Assembly: GCF_009725235.1 (NCBI RefSeq) | Contig: NZ_WJFC01000038.1 | Span: 1 to 64,000, forward strand | Source: Scytonema sp. UIC 10036 | GTDB lineage: Bacteria; Cyanobacteriota; Cyanobacteriia; Cyanobacteriales; Nostocaceae | Direction of reading: 5' to 3' | DNA length: 64,000 bases | Shown here: positions 45,582 through 54,864 of the stretch, piece after piece | How the letters are laid out: each line of letters starts with the position of its first letter | Numbering within the stretch: position 1 is the first letter of the stretch | The notes under the pieces: model-generated | Databases searched by the model: none | Seen by the model: only the letters and a program-made list of their open reading frames with translations | Told to the model about the DNA's origin: nothing | Program-made: the position numbers and the translations under genes

Positions 45582-48500
45582 AACAGCTAGTGCAAAAAGA
45601 AAGGGGGAAAAGCTTAATTTATAGGATTTTCAAGCGTTTTCAATTAGATAGTTATTTTTGCGAGACTGCAGTAGAGCGTTGGTTGGCATTGGGACTGCTA
45701 TTAACCTTGGGACTTTTACTAGGAATGTTGGGTTTTTCTATATGGGAAAAAATCCCCTCTCCTGTAGAGCGAGTTATTTGGTCACAACAAGCTCAATGGA
45801 TTGCTCCTCAAACACCAACTTACCGTTTTTATGCTCGTCATACCTTTTATTTATCCGATAGTGCCAAGGTGGCTTGGGTTGCTGTTAGTGCAGATAATGA
45901 TTTTACTCTGTACGTCAACGGGCAACAGGTAACAAGAGAAAACAGCCGTTTCAACAACTCTGTTGGTTTGAGTACTGAATTAAAAATGCCGTTTCAAGCT
46001 ATTAATGATAGCGATCGCTACCGTGTTTCAACTGGACTCAATTATTTACTTGCCAGTTCCAACGATTGGAAATTAACAGCTTATGTAGATATAACTTCAT
46101 ACTTGCGTTTGGGTAAAAATGTCATTGGTTTAGAAATCCAAAAAGGACAAACAAATCCGCGTGTAGTTGTTGAGGGAGTTGTTTATCCTATTGCTGATAA
46201 CAAGCCAATTATTCTGACAACAGGAGTCGCTTCTTGGCAAGTCGCAAATCTGTCAGAAACCCACCGCTCGCTTCAATGGTTTGACGTAGATTTTCCCGAT
46301 ACAAATTGGTTAGAAGCTAAAGTGCTGGGTTCTGTTAAAGAAGCAACCTACACTCGGTTAAGTAAAAATTTGTTCGCTCGCCCCCTACAGGGAAATTGGG
46401 TGACTGGAAACCACAGTTCTTATGGAGAGGTATGGCTAACAGGTGTATGGCAAATGCCAAAAACTCAAATTTCTCATGCCTATATTCGCTTTGCTGGAAC
46501 AGGGGAATATTCCCTACTACTTAACAGTGCTCTAGTTAGCCATTACAAAATAGAAGATGGCAAACAGTTACATCTTGTGGAAGTGACAAAACTTCTGCAA
46601 CCGGGTAGTAATATTTTAGCCGTAAGGCTGGCTCATTCTTTAGAGCCAAGATTAACAAATGGCTCTGTAAACTTTTTCTTGGATGGATGGGCGGAAAGAG
46701 AAAAAGGTGAGATTATTGGGGCGATCGCAACCGATGAGACTTGGAAGACTTTGGCAGAGCCAGTAGTAGGTTGGGTAAAAGGAGAGGGTTCTGGAAAACC
46801 TGCAACCCTTCTAGGTTTACCTCAACGGCATAAGTTTCAACACAGTTTTGAAGGTAATGCCTATCTGCTGAATTACCCGCAATACTTGTGGCGTCAGAGT
46901 ATTTGGCAATTCCTTGCTGTTGGCTTGACTTTGATTTATGCCTTAATTTTAGGTTTTTGGTTGGGGTACCGGGATAGTTGGTGGCATAGCTTGAATGCAG
47001 GAGCAGCAATACTTTCACCAGGAACTCTGTTTTTAATCGGCATTGGTTTACTCAAACACCGCTATGCAGAAGCAGAAATTGGGCTGTTGTTTGCTCAACC
47101 AAAAAGCAATTACGTAATATTGCTTGGGTTTGCGAACATTGTGTTGCTAAGTTTGATATTAAGTCAAATGAAAAGTAGATTGGGGACATTACCTCGCGGA
47201 AGCTTGTGGTTTTTCTTTGGGGTGGTTACCTTTATTGGTGTGGGCTTGGTAACAGGAGAAAACCTTGTCCTTATTCTGCTTTTTGTTGGTGGAATCATCA
47301 CCCTAACTAGCAATTCTAGTTTTCCTCTCGTTCCCAGCCTCAGGCTGGGAACGAGGGGGAGAGGGCAAAATTGGTTGACACAAATATGGCGATCGCACGA
47401 TCGATGGTTGTTGGTATTGATTGTAACTATCGGTTTTGGACTTAGGGTATATCATCTCGGTTTCATGGACTTGGATTCTGATGAAAATACCTCCCTTGAT
47501 GCAACGAGAGGAATCCTTCGCACAGGCGCTCCCATAGCAACTTCTGGTATTTGGTACACTCGCGGACCTTTCTATCACTACTTACTAGCTCTATGGCTAC
47601 GGATAATCGGAGATTCTATCGTCCATGCAAGGTTTTTTTCCGTACTTTGGGGTACAGCCACCCTAGTTTTAATTTACATCTTTGCCCGTAAGGTGACTGG
47701 AAAAGTTTGGATTGCTCTATTTATCACTGCAGTTTTAGCCCTCAGCCCTTGGGAAATTTGGTATTCACGTAACATCCGATTTTACCAACTTCTACAATTT
47801 CTGACTATTTTATCTTTCTGGTTATTTTTCAAAGGTTTCATTGAGCAAGCAAGCAAACGTTATCAATACCTCTTTTTCATTGCTCTCACGTGTACTTTAC
47901 TCACCCAAGAAATCAGTTTAACGATCCTGCCAACATTTCTCCTTGGTTTTCTTTACTTTTACCGTCCATTTCGATTACTGCGCGATTGGCAGATTGTTTT
48001 AGGTAGCATAATGACCTTAATTATTTTTATCTACTGCCTTGGTTTTTCTTCCATCCGACTTTTGACTCCTCTAGCTGCATTATCTGATAGTACAGCGTCC
48101 TATCTGAGGCTTCACTTTTCCAATATCACAGAGTTGTCTGCCAATTTCTTTATCGGTCCTGACAGAATGCAAACTGTATATACATTGTTTTTTATGATGG
48201 GATTTGTCTACTTCTTCAAACAGAATAACCTTCAAATAATATTCTTTTTTAGTGGTATTATTAGTCAAATAATTATTGTCACAATTCTCAGCTATCAGTC
48301 AGAAGAGCGATATGCATATGGTATTTATCCACTGTTTATTTTGCTAACTATTTATAGTACAATCTCTATAACAGAAAGTTTAGGTAATAAGTTTCAGTTA
48401 GTATTGAATGGTGCAATACCGCTACGAACAATAACCTTGAGCTTTGCTATTCTCCTATTACTGATCAATACACAGCCTACTAGAATGTTGGCTGGCTATC

Positions 48501-48934
48501 AAGAAGCTATTAACAGACGCAATACTTCGATATTTGAATATATACGCATTCACAAACAACCAGAAGATGTAGTCATTTCACCAACTCCTTCTTTTGGCTC
48601 AATTAGTTTAAATGGTTTAGATTACTTTTTATTAGGAAGCAACTTTTTTGATGGATTGTACTGGAATGAAGGCAGATTGATTGACCGTTGGGCGGGTGGG
48701 GTAGTCGTTAGTAACATAGACCAAATGAATCGTATTTTAGAGAAATCGAAGCGCGTGTGGCTTCATATAGACGACATTCGAGAAAGTAGAATTAACACTG
48801 AGACTTGGCAGTATATTCAAACCTTGGGTAAACCAGTCATTGATACCTTTGGTACTCGTTTGCGTCTTTGGCAACCAGAAGATGGATTGCCAAGTCGAAT
48901 ACCAAACACAGGTAAAGATTTAGGAGCTTATTAA
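45578..48934 (+). CDS. Giant membrane glycosyltransferase (GT39/ArnT-like) with N-terminal lectin-like domains
   Basis: A 1118-residue protein. After one helix (about 28-48) there are two jelly-roll regions with VAVSADNDFTLYVNGQQV and YIRFAGTGEYSLLLNSALVS, the galactose-binding-like pattern (about 60-405). Several helices then lead to a PMT_2/ArnT core: LRVYHLGFMDLDSDENTSLD (the catalytic acidic loop), GPFYHYLLALWLRIIGDSIV and further helices to about 960, with a soluble C-terminus. Such enzymes move a sugar from a polyprenyl carrier to an acceptor on the periplasmic side. A palindromic repeat is inserted in frame at about residue 585. Confidence 0.82.
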   Translation: MKQLVQKERGKSLIYRIFKRFQLDSYFCETAVERWLALGLLLTLGLLLGMLGFSIWEKIPSPVERVIWSQQAQWIAPQTPTYRFYARHTFYLSDSAKVAWVAVSADNDFTLYVNGQQVTRENSRFNNSVGLSTELKMPFQAINDSDRYRVSTGLNYLLASSNDWKLTAYVDITSYLRLGKNVIGLEIQKGQTNPRVVVEGVVYPIADNKPIILTTGVASWQVANLSETHRSLQWFDVDFPDTNWLEAKVLGSVKEATYTRLSKNLFARPLQGNWVTGNHSSYGEVWLTGVWQMPKTQISHAYIRFAGTGEYSLLLNSALVSHYKIEDGKQLHLVEVTKLLQPGSNILAVRLAHSLEPRLTNGSVNFFLDGWAEREKGEIIGAIATDETWKTLAEPVVGWVKGEGSGKPATLLGLPQRHKFQHSFEGNAYLLNYPQYLWRQSIWQFLAVGLTLIYALILGFWLGYRDSWWHSLNAGAAILSPGTLFLIGIGLLKHRYAEAEIGLLFAQPKSNYVILLGFANIVLLSLILSQMKSRLGTLPRGSLWFFFGVVTFIGVGLVTGENLVLILLFVGGIITLTSNSSFPLVPSLRLGTRGRGQNWLTQIWRSHDRWLLVLIVTIGFGLRVYHLGFMDLDSDENTSLDATRGILRTGAPIATSGIWYTRGPFYHYLLALWLRIIGDSIVHARFFSVLWGTATLVLIYIFARKVTGKVWIALFITAVLALSPWEIWYSRNIRFYQLLQFLTILSFWLFFKGFIEQASKRYQYLFFIALTCTLLTQEISLTILPTFLLGFLYFYRPFRLLRDWQIVLGSIMTLIIFIYCLGFSSIRLLTPLAALSDSTASYLRLHFSNITELSANFFIGPDRMQTVYTLFFMMGFVYFFKQNNLQIIFFFSGIISQIIIVTILSYQSEERYAYGIYPLFILLTIYSTISITESLGNKFQLVLNGAIPLRTITLSFAILLLLINTQPTRMLAGYQEAINRRNTSIFEYIRIHKQPEDVVISPTPSFGSISLNGLDYFLLGSNFFDGLYWNEGRLIDRWAGGVVVSNIDQMNRILEKSKRVWLHIDDIRESRINTETWQYIQTLGKPVIDTFGTRLRLWQPEDGLPSRIPNTGKDLGAY
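47327..47355. repeat. Perfect 14-bp-arm palindrome inserted in coding sequence
   Basis: CTCGTTCCCAGCCT, one base, then AGGCTGGGAACGAG. It is a member of the family at 40012-40186. It lies within the giant glycosyltransferase gene, in frame, adding PLVPSLRLGTRG between two membrane-bound segments. Confidence 0.88.
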
Positions 48935-49046
48935 GAAGAATTTTGGATTTTAGATTTTGGATTTTGGATTTTACAAGTTAGGAGCAAGAAATTATTAATT
49001 AATTATCTATTTAATTATGATTAAGTAAAAAAAATTAGATTCAACT

Positions 49047-50018
49047 ATGAAAATAAATTCGCTCGCTCTTCTCAAAACACTCGTCAGTATCAGTCTATTA
49101 GCATGGGTATTCACTCGGATAGATTTCAATCTAGCATTGAATCAGTTTAAACATCTCTCTCTGCCCTTTATCATCTTTGCTTTACTTTTCTACACAGGTT
49201 GTCAATGGTTGAGTTGCTGGCGCTGGCTGGTAGTTCTGAATTCTAGCGGTCATTCAGCACCAATAAGCAGCCTGCTAAGCAGCTATTTTGCTGGGATGTT
49301 TTTAAATATTTTTCTCCCAGGCGCTCTTGGTGGAGATGCTTACCGAGTGTATCGAGTTGCCAAACACGTTCAAGACTCAGAAGTAGCACTCGTATCCGTA
49401 TTTTTAGAACGATTCACAGGTTTAGTAGCTTTATCTGCTTTGGCTTTAATTGGTCTCCCTCCAGCATTTAAACTAGTGGCACGTTGGGATATTGTTCTAC
49501 TCTTTCTGATTTGTGTAGGAAGTTTAGTAGGAGCAGTTTTGCTGATATCAAGTCCTCAGTTGTTGATTTGGGCAGAACCTTGGCTTTTAAAGTTTCGCCT
49601 GAGCGCAATAGCTGCTCGTTTTGCTAAAATTCAAATCTTGTTACGAAAATTCGCCCAACACCGACAAGCTCTAGCGGTATCAATGAGCCTTTCACTATTA
49701 CTACAGCTAGCGATAGTTGCTTATCACTATTTCATAGCCCAACAACTTAAAATTCCTATTTCTTATTTACAACTTTTAGTATTTATTCCCATTATTGTGG
49801 TAGTGACTTTACTTCCTATATCTTTAGGAGGACTAGGTCTAAAAGAAGGTTTATGGGTGTATCTATTCAGTCGAGTTGGTTTAACTGCCGAACAAGCCCT
49901 ACTCTTATCTCTAACAATAACCGTTCTCAGTTGGCTGTTAAGTTTGCCTGGGGCTATCGTCTTGCTTCTGGATTTTACGGGATTTCAACTGGTGATACAG
50001 GGGAAGCAGGGAAAGTAG
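49047..50018 (+). CDS. Flippase-like membrane protein (LPG_synthase_TM family)
   Basis: A 323-residue protein with about eight membrane helices and the family signatures WLSCWRWLVVLNSSG, SSYFAGMFLNIFLPGALGGD followed by AYRVYR, and ISLGGLGLKEGLW. Relatives (UPF0104/AglD-like) flip or transfer lipid-linked molecules. It closes the glycan cluster, 112 bases after the giant glycosyltransferase gene, with a repeat of TTTTGGATTTT units in between. A lipid-carrier role for the same glycan is likely. Confidence 0.85.
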   Translation: MKINSLALLKTLVSISLLAWVFTRIDFNLALNQFKHLSLPFIIFALLFYTGCQWLSCWRWLVVLNSSGHSAPISSLLSSYFAGMFLNIFLPGALGGDAYRVYRVAKHVQDSEVALVSVFLERFTGLVALSALALIGLPPAFKLVARWDIVLLFLICVGSLVGAVLLISSPQLLIWAEPWLLKFRLSAIAARFAKIQILLRKFAQHRQALAVSMSLSLLLQLAIVAYHYFIAQQLKIPISYLQLLVFIPIIVVVTLLPISLGGLGLKEGLWVYLFSRVGLTAEQALLLSLTITVLSWLLSLPGAIVLLLDFTGFQLVIQGKQGK

Positions 50019-50038
50019 GGAGGAATATATGTTAGCTA

Positions 50039-50060
50039 GTACGGGCGGGGACGCCCGTAC
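50039..50060. repeat. Hairpin repeat GTACGGGC...GCCCGTAC
   Basis: An 8-bp perfect stem with loop GGGGAC, followed by CACAAGA. It matches the family at 16941-16962. Sitting just after the flippase-like gene, it may also serve as a terminator. Confidence 0.82.
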
Positions 50061-50086
50061 CACAAGACAGAAATTTTGCCGCTATT

Positions 50087-50338
50087 TTACGCTTGTAGCG
50101 CGACCTCACTTTCCACAGATGTCGAGGAAAGAACTGTAGGAACTGATTCTATCTCCACTCGCACCCATTCAGAGTATACATCTTCCAAAAATCTACTGCG
50201 ATCGCTGTTTCCGTTAGAATTCTCTCGCACTTTGAGAGTCGTTATGTAAACTCCTTGTACGACTTCATGCCCGTAACCAACGACTTGACCAATTAGCCCT
50301 GTAACTTGATGGCGTGCATAGTCACCAATCTCTAACAT
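50087..50338 (-). CDS. Small conserved cyanobacterial protein, unknown
   Basis: An 83-residue protein starting MLEIGDYARHQVTGLIGQVV, with a central part that resembles a small beta-barrel (GYGHEVVQGVYITTLKVREN). The ATG at 50338 stands 8 bases after AAGGAG and is preferred over ATG 50344. It lies 160 bases downstream of the GT4 gene on the same strand and may share its transcript. No function is known to me. Confidence 0.65.
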   Translation of the reverse strand: MLEIGDYARHQVTGLIGQVVGYGHEVVQGVYITTLKVRENSNGNSDRSRFLEDVYSEWVRVEIESVPTVLSSTSVESEVALQA

Positions 50339-50501
50339 TGTCATAACTCCTTGACTAAATAGACGGAACAGTTTGTTTTTTACTTTTGCTACAGAATATT
50401 GAAATCTGTTGAACAGTTGTCACTTGAGGCGGTGAAATGATTGCAGCTTCCTTAATAGAGCGATTGAGGAATACTAATTCAAGCGCTCGCACAAGTATCA
50501 A

Positions 50502-51779
50502 TTAAGCAACAACCTGAGGTTCTCTCTCTTGTATGGTGACAACTTCCGGTAACAGATGAGTATAAAGATGAGTTAATCTGGAAGCAACACTTTGCCAGCT
50601 AAAAGCTATTTCTACACGCTGTCTGCCTGCTTCACCAAGGCGATCCCGCCACTCTGGATTGGTCAGAATGCGGTCAATAGCAAGGGCGAAAGCATCTTCA
50701 TCCTTGGGAGGAGCAAGCAATCCTGTGACCTCAGGCACCACTGTAAATTGCAAACCACCAACATCACTTGCTACAACTGGAGTTCGGCTAGCCATTGCTT
50801 CAATGGCAACTAAACCAAAAGGTTCGTAGTGACTCGGGACTACACACACATCAGCCGCCGCGTAGTAAGAGGGTAGAACAGACTCATCAAGCCGACCTGG
50901 AAAGGCTGTGCAATTTTCTAATCCAAGTTCAGACACAATACTGGCAATGCGATCCCGCTCGATTCCATCACTATAACCAGGACGGCTGCCACCCCCAATA
51001 ATTAATTGTAGGTTAGCTACAGAATGCAAACTCGACTTTGCAAAAGCTCTGACCAGCGTTTCAATTCCCTTACGTTTATCAAAACGACCAACGTAGAGCA
51101 CTACCTTCGCATCAGGAGCAATACCCAATGCTTGACGTGCTACAGATCGTTCTATCGAGCCAAAGTTATCGATATCCGTACCGCAAGGAATGATTTCTAT
51201 GCGTCCAAGAGAGGAAACCAGCTTTCGCATGTGTTCCTGTTCTTGGGGGCTAGTAGCAACAACTCTATCTACACTCTCCAGACAATTTTTTTCAACCGCC
51301 AGCCGGATACTGGCTATTGCTGGCATGTCAGCAACAGTACGGTACTTCACTGCTCCTAAGGAGTGGTATGTATGCACTTGGATCAATGGCTGGCGCTTTT
51401 TCAGTTCCATACCCACCCAGGAAGACAACCAATAGTGAGTGTGAACCAGAGAATACTGAAAACCTTGACTTTGCTGGAATGCTTGAAACTCTGCGATAAA
51501 TTCAGGTAGATGATCCAGTAGGCTATCCCGACCTATAAACTCCATGGGACCTGCTTTCAGACGAATTGTTCGGCAGTTAGTTCCATGTTGGATAGTGGCT
51601 GCTTGCTCAGAACTACTGCGGCGAGTGAACATATCTACCTGCCAACCTTTTTGAGCTAGTGCATAACCTACCTGACGGACGTATACGTTTTGTCCACCAG
51701 CCTCTTCTTGTCCTATTTCTGCAGCAGGATCTCCATCCACAGAAATCAAAGCGATGCGATGCTTTTTTGTCAGTAACAT
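50502..51779 (-). CDS. Glycosyltransferase family 4, sucrose-phosphate-synthase-like
   Basis: A 425-residue GT4. The start LISVDGDPAAEIGQEEAGGQ with NVYVRQVGYALAQKGW is the donor/acceptor loop typical of sucrose-phosphate synthase, sucrose synthase and MshA-like enzymes. Later come VVLYVGRFDKRKGIETLV and the EX7E motif in PSHYEPFGLVAIEAMA. It could make sucrose-6-phosphate or a related osmolyte, or act in glycolipid synthesis. Its 5' leader contains a likely c-di-AMP riboswitch, which favours an osmotic role. No phosphatase domain is fused. Confidence 0.8.
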   Translation of the reverse strand: MLLTKKHRIALISVDGDPAAEIGQEEAGGQNVYVRQVGYALAQKGWQVDMFTRRSSSEQAATIQHGTNCRTIRLKAGPMEFIGRDSLLDHLPEFIAEFQAFQQSQGFQYSLVHTHYWLSSWVGMELKKRQPLIQVHTYHSLGAVKYRTVADMPAIASIRLAVEKNCLESVDRVVATSPQEQEHMRKLVSSLGRIEIIPCGTDIDNFGSIERSVARQALGIAPDAKVVLYVGRFDKRKGIETLVRAFAKSSLHSVANLQLIIGGGSRPGYSDGIERDRIASIVSELGLENCTAFPGRLDESVLPSYYAAADVCVVPSHYEPFGLVAIEAMASRTPVVASDVGGLQFTVVPEVTGLLAPPKDEDAFALAIDRILTNPEWRDRLGEAGRQRVEIAFSWQSVASRLTHLYTHLLPEVVTIQEREPQVVA

Positions 51780-51934
51780 AGTTAAAATTCACCACATGGC
51801 AATCTTTCCTGCCTCAGATATCTGAGTGGAGGTAGTATGACCCCTTACCCAAAGCTAAGGGCAGGTACAACGAAGCGCACAGATACCAGCCAAGGATACC
51901 GACGAGAACAAGGCATTACTTGTTAAGAATGCTG

Positions 51935-52175
51935 CTCGCTCAGTCTCCTCTCAATGCCGACGAAGTTAGCTGACGGGCTAGGACTGAGAGATGTCCCTCT
52001 TTACATAAGGATGAAATGCTCAGTAGGTCAGATGAAGTGTGAAAGGCTAGTTCTCATTTATCCTCGCTACCTGACTCCTTATCCTTTTTAAAGATTAGCC
52101 CCAACGGTGGTTCCTCCGCTCCAGGCTTACCTATGGGAACACTGTGTTTAAGGCAAACCGTGAATTAGGCAGACC
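51935..52175 (-). ncRNA. Probable c-di-AMP riboswitch (ydaO/yuaA motif)
   Basis: Read on the minus strand, the leader contains the conserved blocks of the ydaO/yuaA class in order: AAACACAGTGTTCC, GGAGCGGAGGAACCACC (52106-52122), GGGGCTAATC (52093-52102), AAAAAGGAT, and CCCGTCAGCTAACTTCGTCG followed by GCATTGAGAGGAGA. The ydaO family ends with a near-identical CCCGxCAGCTAACxxCGxxGGC. A segment CTCAGTC (51982-51988) can also pair with GACTGAG (51939-51945), a possible switch between structures. It sits about 160 nt before the GT4 start, with no clear U-tract terminator. Confidence 0.8.
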
Positions 52176-52705
52176 GATCTATATTGTTAAGAATCTAACT
52201 CGTAACCTTCACATAAGTCAACCTTTTTTAAGGAAGACTTCCTTTAGCAACAAACATTGCTACTCTCCAATGCGTTATATTGCAAGTTGTGTAATTCTGG
52301 TAACTGTTTGACAAGACAAGCTTGGTGCAACAAGTTATGGATAAACAATGTATTAAGTACGACCTCCATCTAAGATATATCCTTCTTAGAAAGAAATTTC
52401 AACATTTTAACATAAGTTAGCATAAATATATTAATTTTCTTTAAAAGGAATTATATGAATTACTTTTTAATCTGTTTTTTTATTGCCAACAATAACATTT
52501 TTTATATCTAAAGAGAGATGTAAAAAAGTCTGTTTTGTTGGAAAGATTAACCGATAGGGTGAGGCCTCGTAGGAAAACTCAACAAATGTCTGTAAATGTT
52601 GGGTTTCGTTCCTCAACCCAACCTACTGGATGCGAAGCTTACCGAAGAGATTGCTGACGCCAAGCTCCTCTGAGTCTGCAAACTCGAGTATTTGTCCAGT
52701 GCAAG
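52176..52705. other. Gene-free region upstream of riboswitch
   Basis: AT-rich, without open frames. It should contain the promoter for the riboswitch-led transcript. At 52598-52622 it holds GTTGGGTT/AACCCAAC, a widespread cyanobacterial hairpin repeat with loop TCGTTCCTC. Confidence 0.5.
52598..52622. repeat. Hairpin repeat GTTGGGTT...AACCCAAC
   Basis: An 8-bp perfect inverted repeat with a 9-base loop, flanked by TGTAAAT and CTACTGG. Common repeat type in these genomes; lies next to the cut 3' end of the glucosidase remnant. Confidence 0.75.
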
Positions 52706-53879
52706 TCACTTCCCGATCGTCAACCCGTAGACATTGTGCGCTTCGCGGTGATCCCCGCCCCTACCTTCCATATAATGTTGCGTTACTTTAGGAAGTGAGC
52801 GATCGCCCCAAGCAATAAAAGCAGCTGGTTCATTCATATCGTGCCAAAAACCAGCGACACCCACATCCAGCAAATATTGATATTGCCGACTCCACCATCT
52901 CCGAACTTTGGGGTTAGTAAAATCTGGAAATACACACCAACCAGGCCAAACAGGTGCGACAACAAGTTTACCATTGGGGCGTTTGCAAAATCCGTCCAGT
53001 ATTTGACCTTCCAAAAATAAATTACTGTGACGGCTGTACTTAATACCTGGATTGAGAATTGCAATACATCGCACCCCAAGTTCTTTGAGTTCTTGTGTAA
53101 AACTTCCTAATTTAGGAAAGCGATCGGGATCGATAGTAAAAGCTCTGTTGCCGACTTGACAATCTATATCTAAATGAATAGCACTTAAAGGCAAATTGCG
53201 ATCTTGAAATGCTTGGGCTTCTTCTCGGATTTTTTCTTCTGTACGGTATCCCCATTTAGATTGATGATAACCTAAAGCCCAGAGAGGAGGTAAAGGGGCA
53301 CGCCCAGTTAATTCTGTGTAGCGTTCTAAAAGTTGAGCAGGTACACCATACGTAAAGTAATAACGTAGCGATCCCCTCTCAAAATTAGCAACAGCAGTTT
53401 CTCCAAAGGTAAAATAAGCGTCAAAAGAGTTTTCATAAAAAATTCAGATAACTGCCAAAAGAGTGCAAACCCAAATACACGGGAATACATAGATACATCG
53501 GATCTGAACCAGGACCATATATACCCGCAGCATCATAGTTCCACATCCGATATGTTTTTGGTTGTTGCTTCTCATTTTTAGCAGGAAATGGCATAAGGAA
53601 TAGGTGGTACACTGGGTTTCCAATCAACTCGAACAAACTCTTCAGTTAGAAATGTAATTCTGCAAGTTCAAAATAGAAATTAGCACCTCTGTCTGTCAGT
53701 TCAGTACGATTAAGTTTTCCAGGCTTATTAAATCCTTTTTCTGTAGAACGCTTGAAAAATTTGCGTTCTATGTTGTCTCGTTTGCAAGAATAAAGAAGTG
53801 CATGAGGCGTGTATTTGAAGTAAAAGAGAGAACCCCAAAAAAACTTTAGCTTTAGTTGAATTTCCTTAAGACTATTCAT
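52706..53879 (-). pseudogene. Decayed GH31 alpha-glucosidase gene
   Basis: Three minus-strand frames follow each other in order: 53879-53646 (RDNIERKFFKRSTEKGFNKP, then ANFYFELAELHF), 53636-53433 (GNPVYHLFLMPFPAKN, RMWNYDAAGIYGPGSDPMYL) and from 53432 (YENSFDAYFTFGETAVANFE, PPLWALGYHQSKWGYRTEEK). The last reaches the catalytic GFWHDMNEPAAF and ends HNVYGLTIGK and TGA. Family members are about 780 residues, so the C-terminal third is gone and at least two frameshifts disrupt the rest. Confidence 0.88.
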
Positions 53880-53980
53880 AATATAATTTGAGTTATTAGT
53901 CCTTTGTAAGGATATTATGGCGTTGCTGAAGGAGCAAATAATTTATATTCTCATTCAGCAATGCCCAATATAGATTGCCT

Positions 53981-54271
53981 TTAGGCACAGACTTTCTTCA
54001 CACTGGCAAGCTGGTTAGCCTTATCCCACCAAGCCCGCAATTTTGGAGTTTGAGCAACGATCTCCTCAAACTCTGGTGCCTGCAAGAGGTAGATAAAAAT
54101 GGGAATCAGGAAGAAATCGGCAAGAGTGACTTGGCTACCAAGCAAGTATGGGCTGGCAACAGCTAGAGCTTCGATTGCCTCTACAGCCGTTTTTGCAGGT
54201 GCAACAGCATTTTTTACCTTATCTTCATCTGTCTTACCACCCTGACTTGGTACGATGAATCGCTGAATCAC
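53981..54271 (-). pseudogene. C-terminal remnant of a glutathione S-transferase gene
   Basis: The 96 codons encode the helical C-terminal GST domain: AVEAIEALAVASPYLLGSQV, then TLADFFLIPIFIYL and PKLRAWWDKANQLASVKK. The thioredoxin-like glutathione-binding half is missing, and the frame begins at a GTG that overlaps the stop of the DUF2795-type gene. It was probably joined there by deletion. Confidence 0.78.
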
Positions 54272-54501
54272 AATTGTGAGGATTGCAGGAGCATAGAGAT
54301 AGCTATCAATAATCTGCCAATTGCTTGGCTCACATCCGTGGGTGTTTCGTATTGCTGATTTGGCAAACGCCTCAAAGCCCGAAGAACTCCCTCATCAACG
54401 CCTTTTTCCTCAGCGTAAAAAATTAAGTCTTTCTTGCTTACCGGATATTGAACTTCATTCAAGCTTTTCTGTAGCTGTACGTGGTTTACTCTAATCATCA
54501 T
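54268..54501 (-). CDS. DUF2795-type small protein, C-terminus probably altered
   Basis: A 77-residue protein whose core (LNEVQYPVSKKDLIFYAEEK, VLRALRRLPNQQYETPTDVS) matches DUF2795, a small helical domain sometimes linked to nucleic-acid binding. Normal members end shortly after TDVSxAxG; here the tail IGRLLIAISMLLQSSQL is derived from sequence next to the GST remnant, so the end was replaced. The ATG at 54501 (or 54498) is preceded by AGGAGG. Confidence 0.75.
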   Translation of the reverse strand: MMIRVNHVQLQKSLNEVQYPVSKKDLIFYAEEKGVDEGVLRALRRLPNQQYETPTDVSQAIGRLLIAISMLLQSSQL

Positions 54502-54864
54502 GACAACCTCCTATAAATGGATTGGGACTCACACTAATTTCTCTGGTCGTAAAATAAATGCGTTACGCATTCTAGCGTTAAGCCTCCCGCTTCTAGCGCA
54601 CTCAGTTCATAGATCCACAATCTACTCTGAAGCGACAAAAAATGATTGTGAAGATACCTACTGTTCATCAGACCAGTTTAATGTTGAGTTTATTCGTTAA
54701 TTAAGATACAAATTTTTGGACTATTTGAACTTCCTACTACTGGAGGAAAAAAATCAAAAATTTACCTAGATACTTTTTCTAACATCTATCGCAAGAAATA
54801 AATTCATGTTTGAATTTCTTATAAGTACAATTGCTTGAAAATATCAAAGCACTTTTTGACTTAA

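Noticed and set aside
51841..51934. Rho-independent terminator after the riboswitch
   Set aside because: Hairpins such as CCCTTA/TAAGGG exist but none is followed by a U-run.
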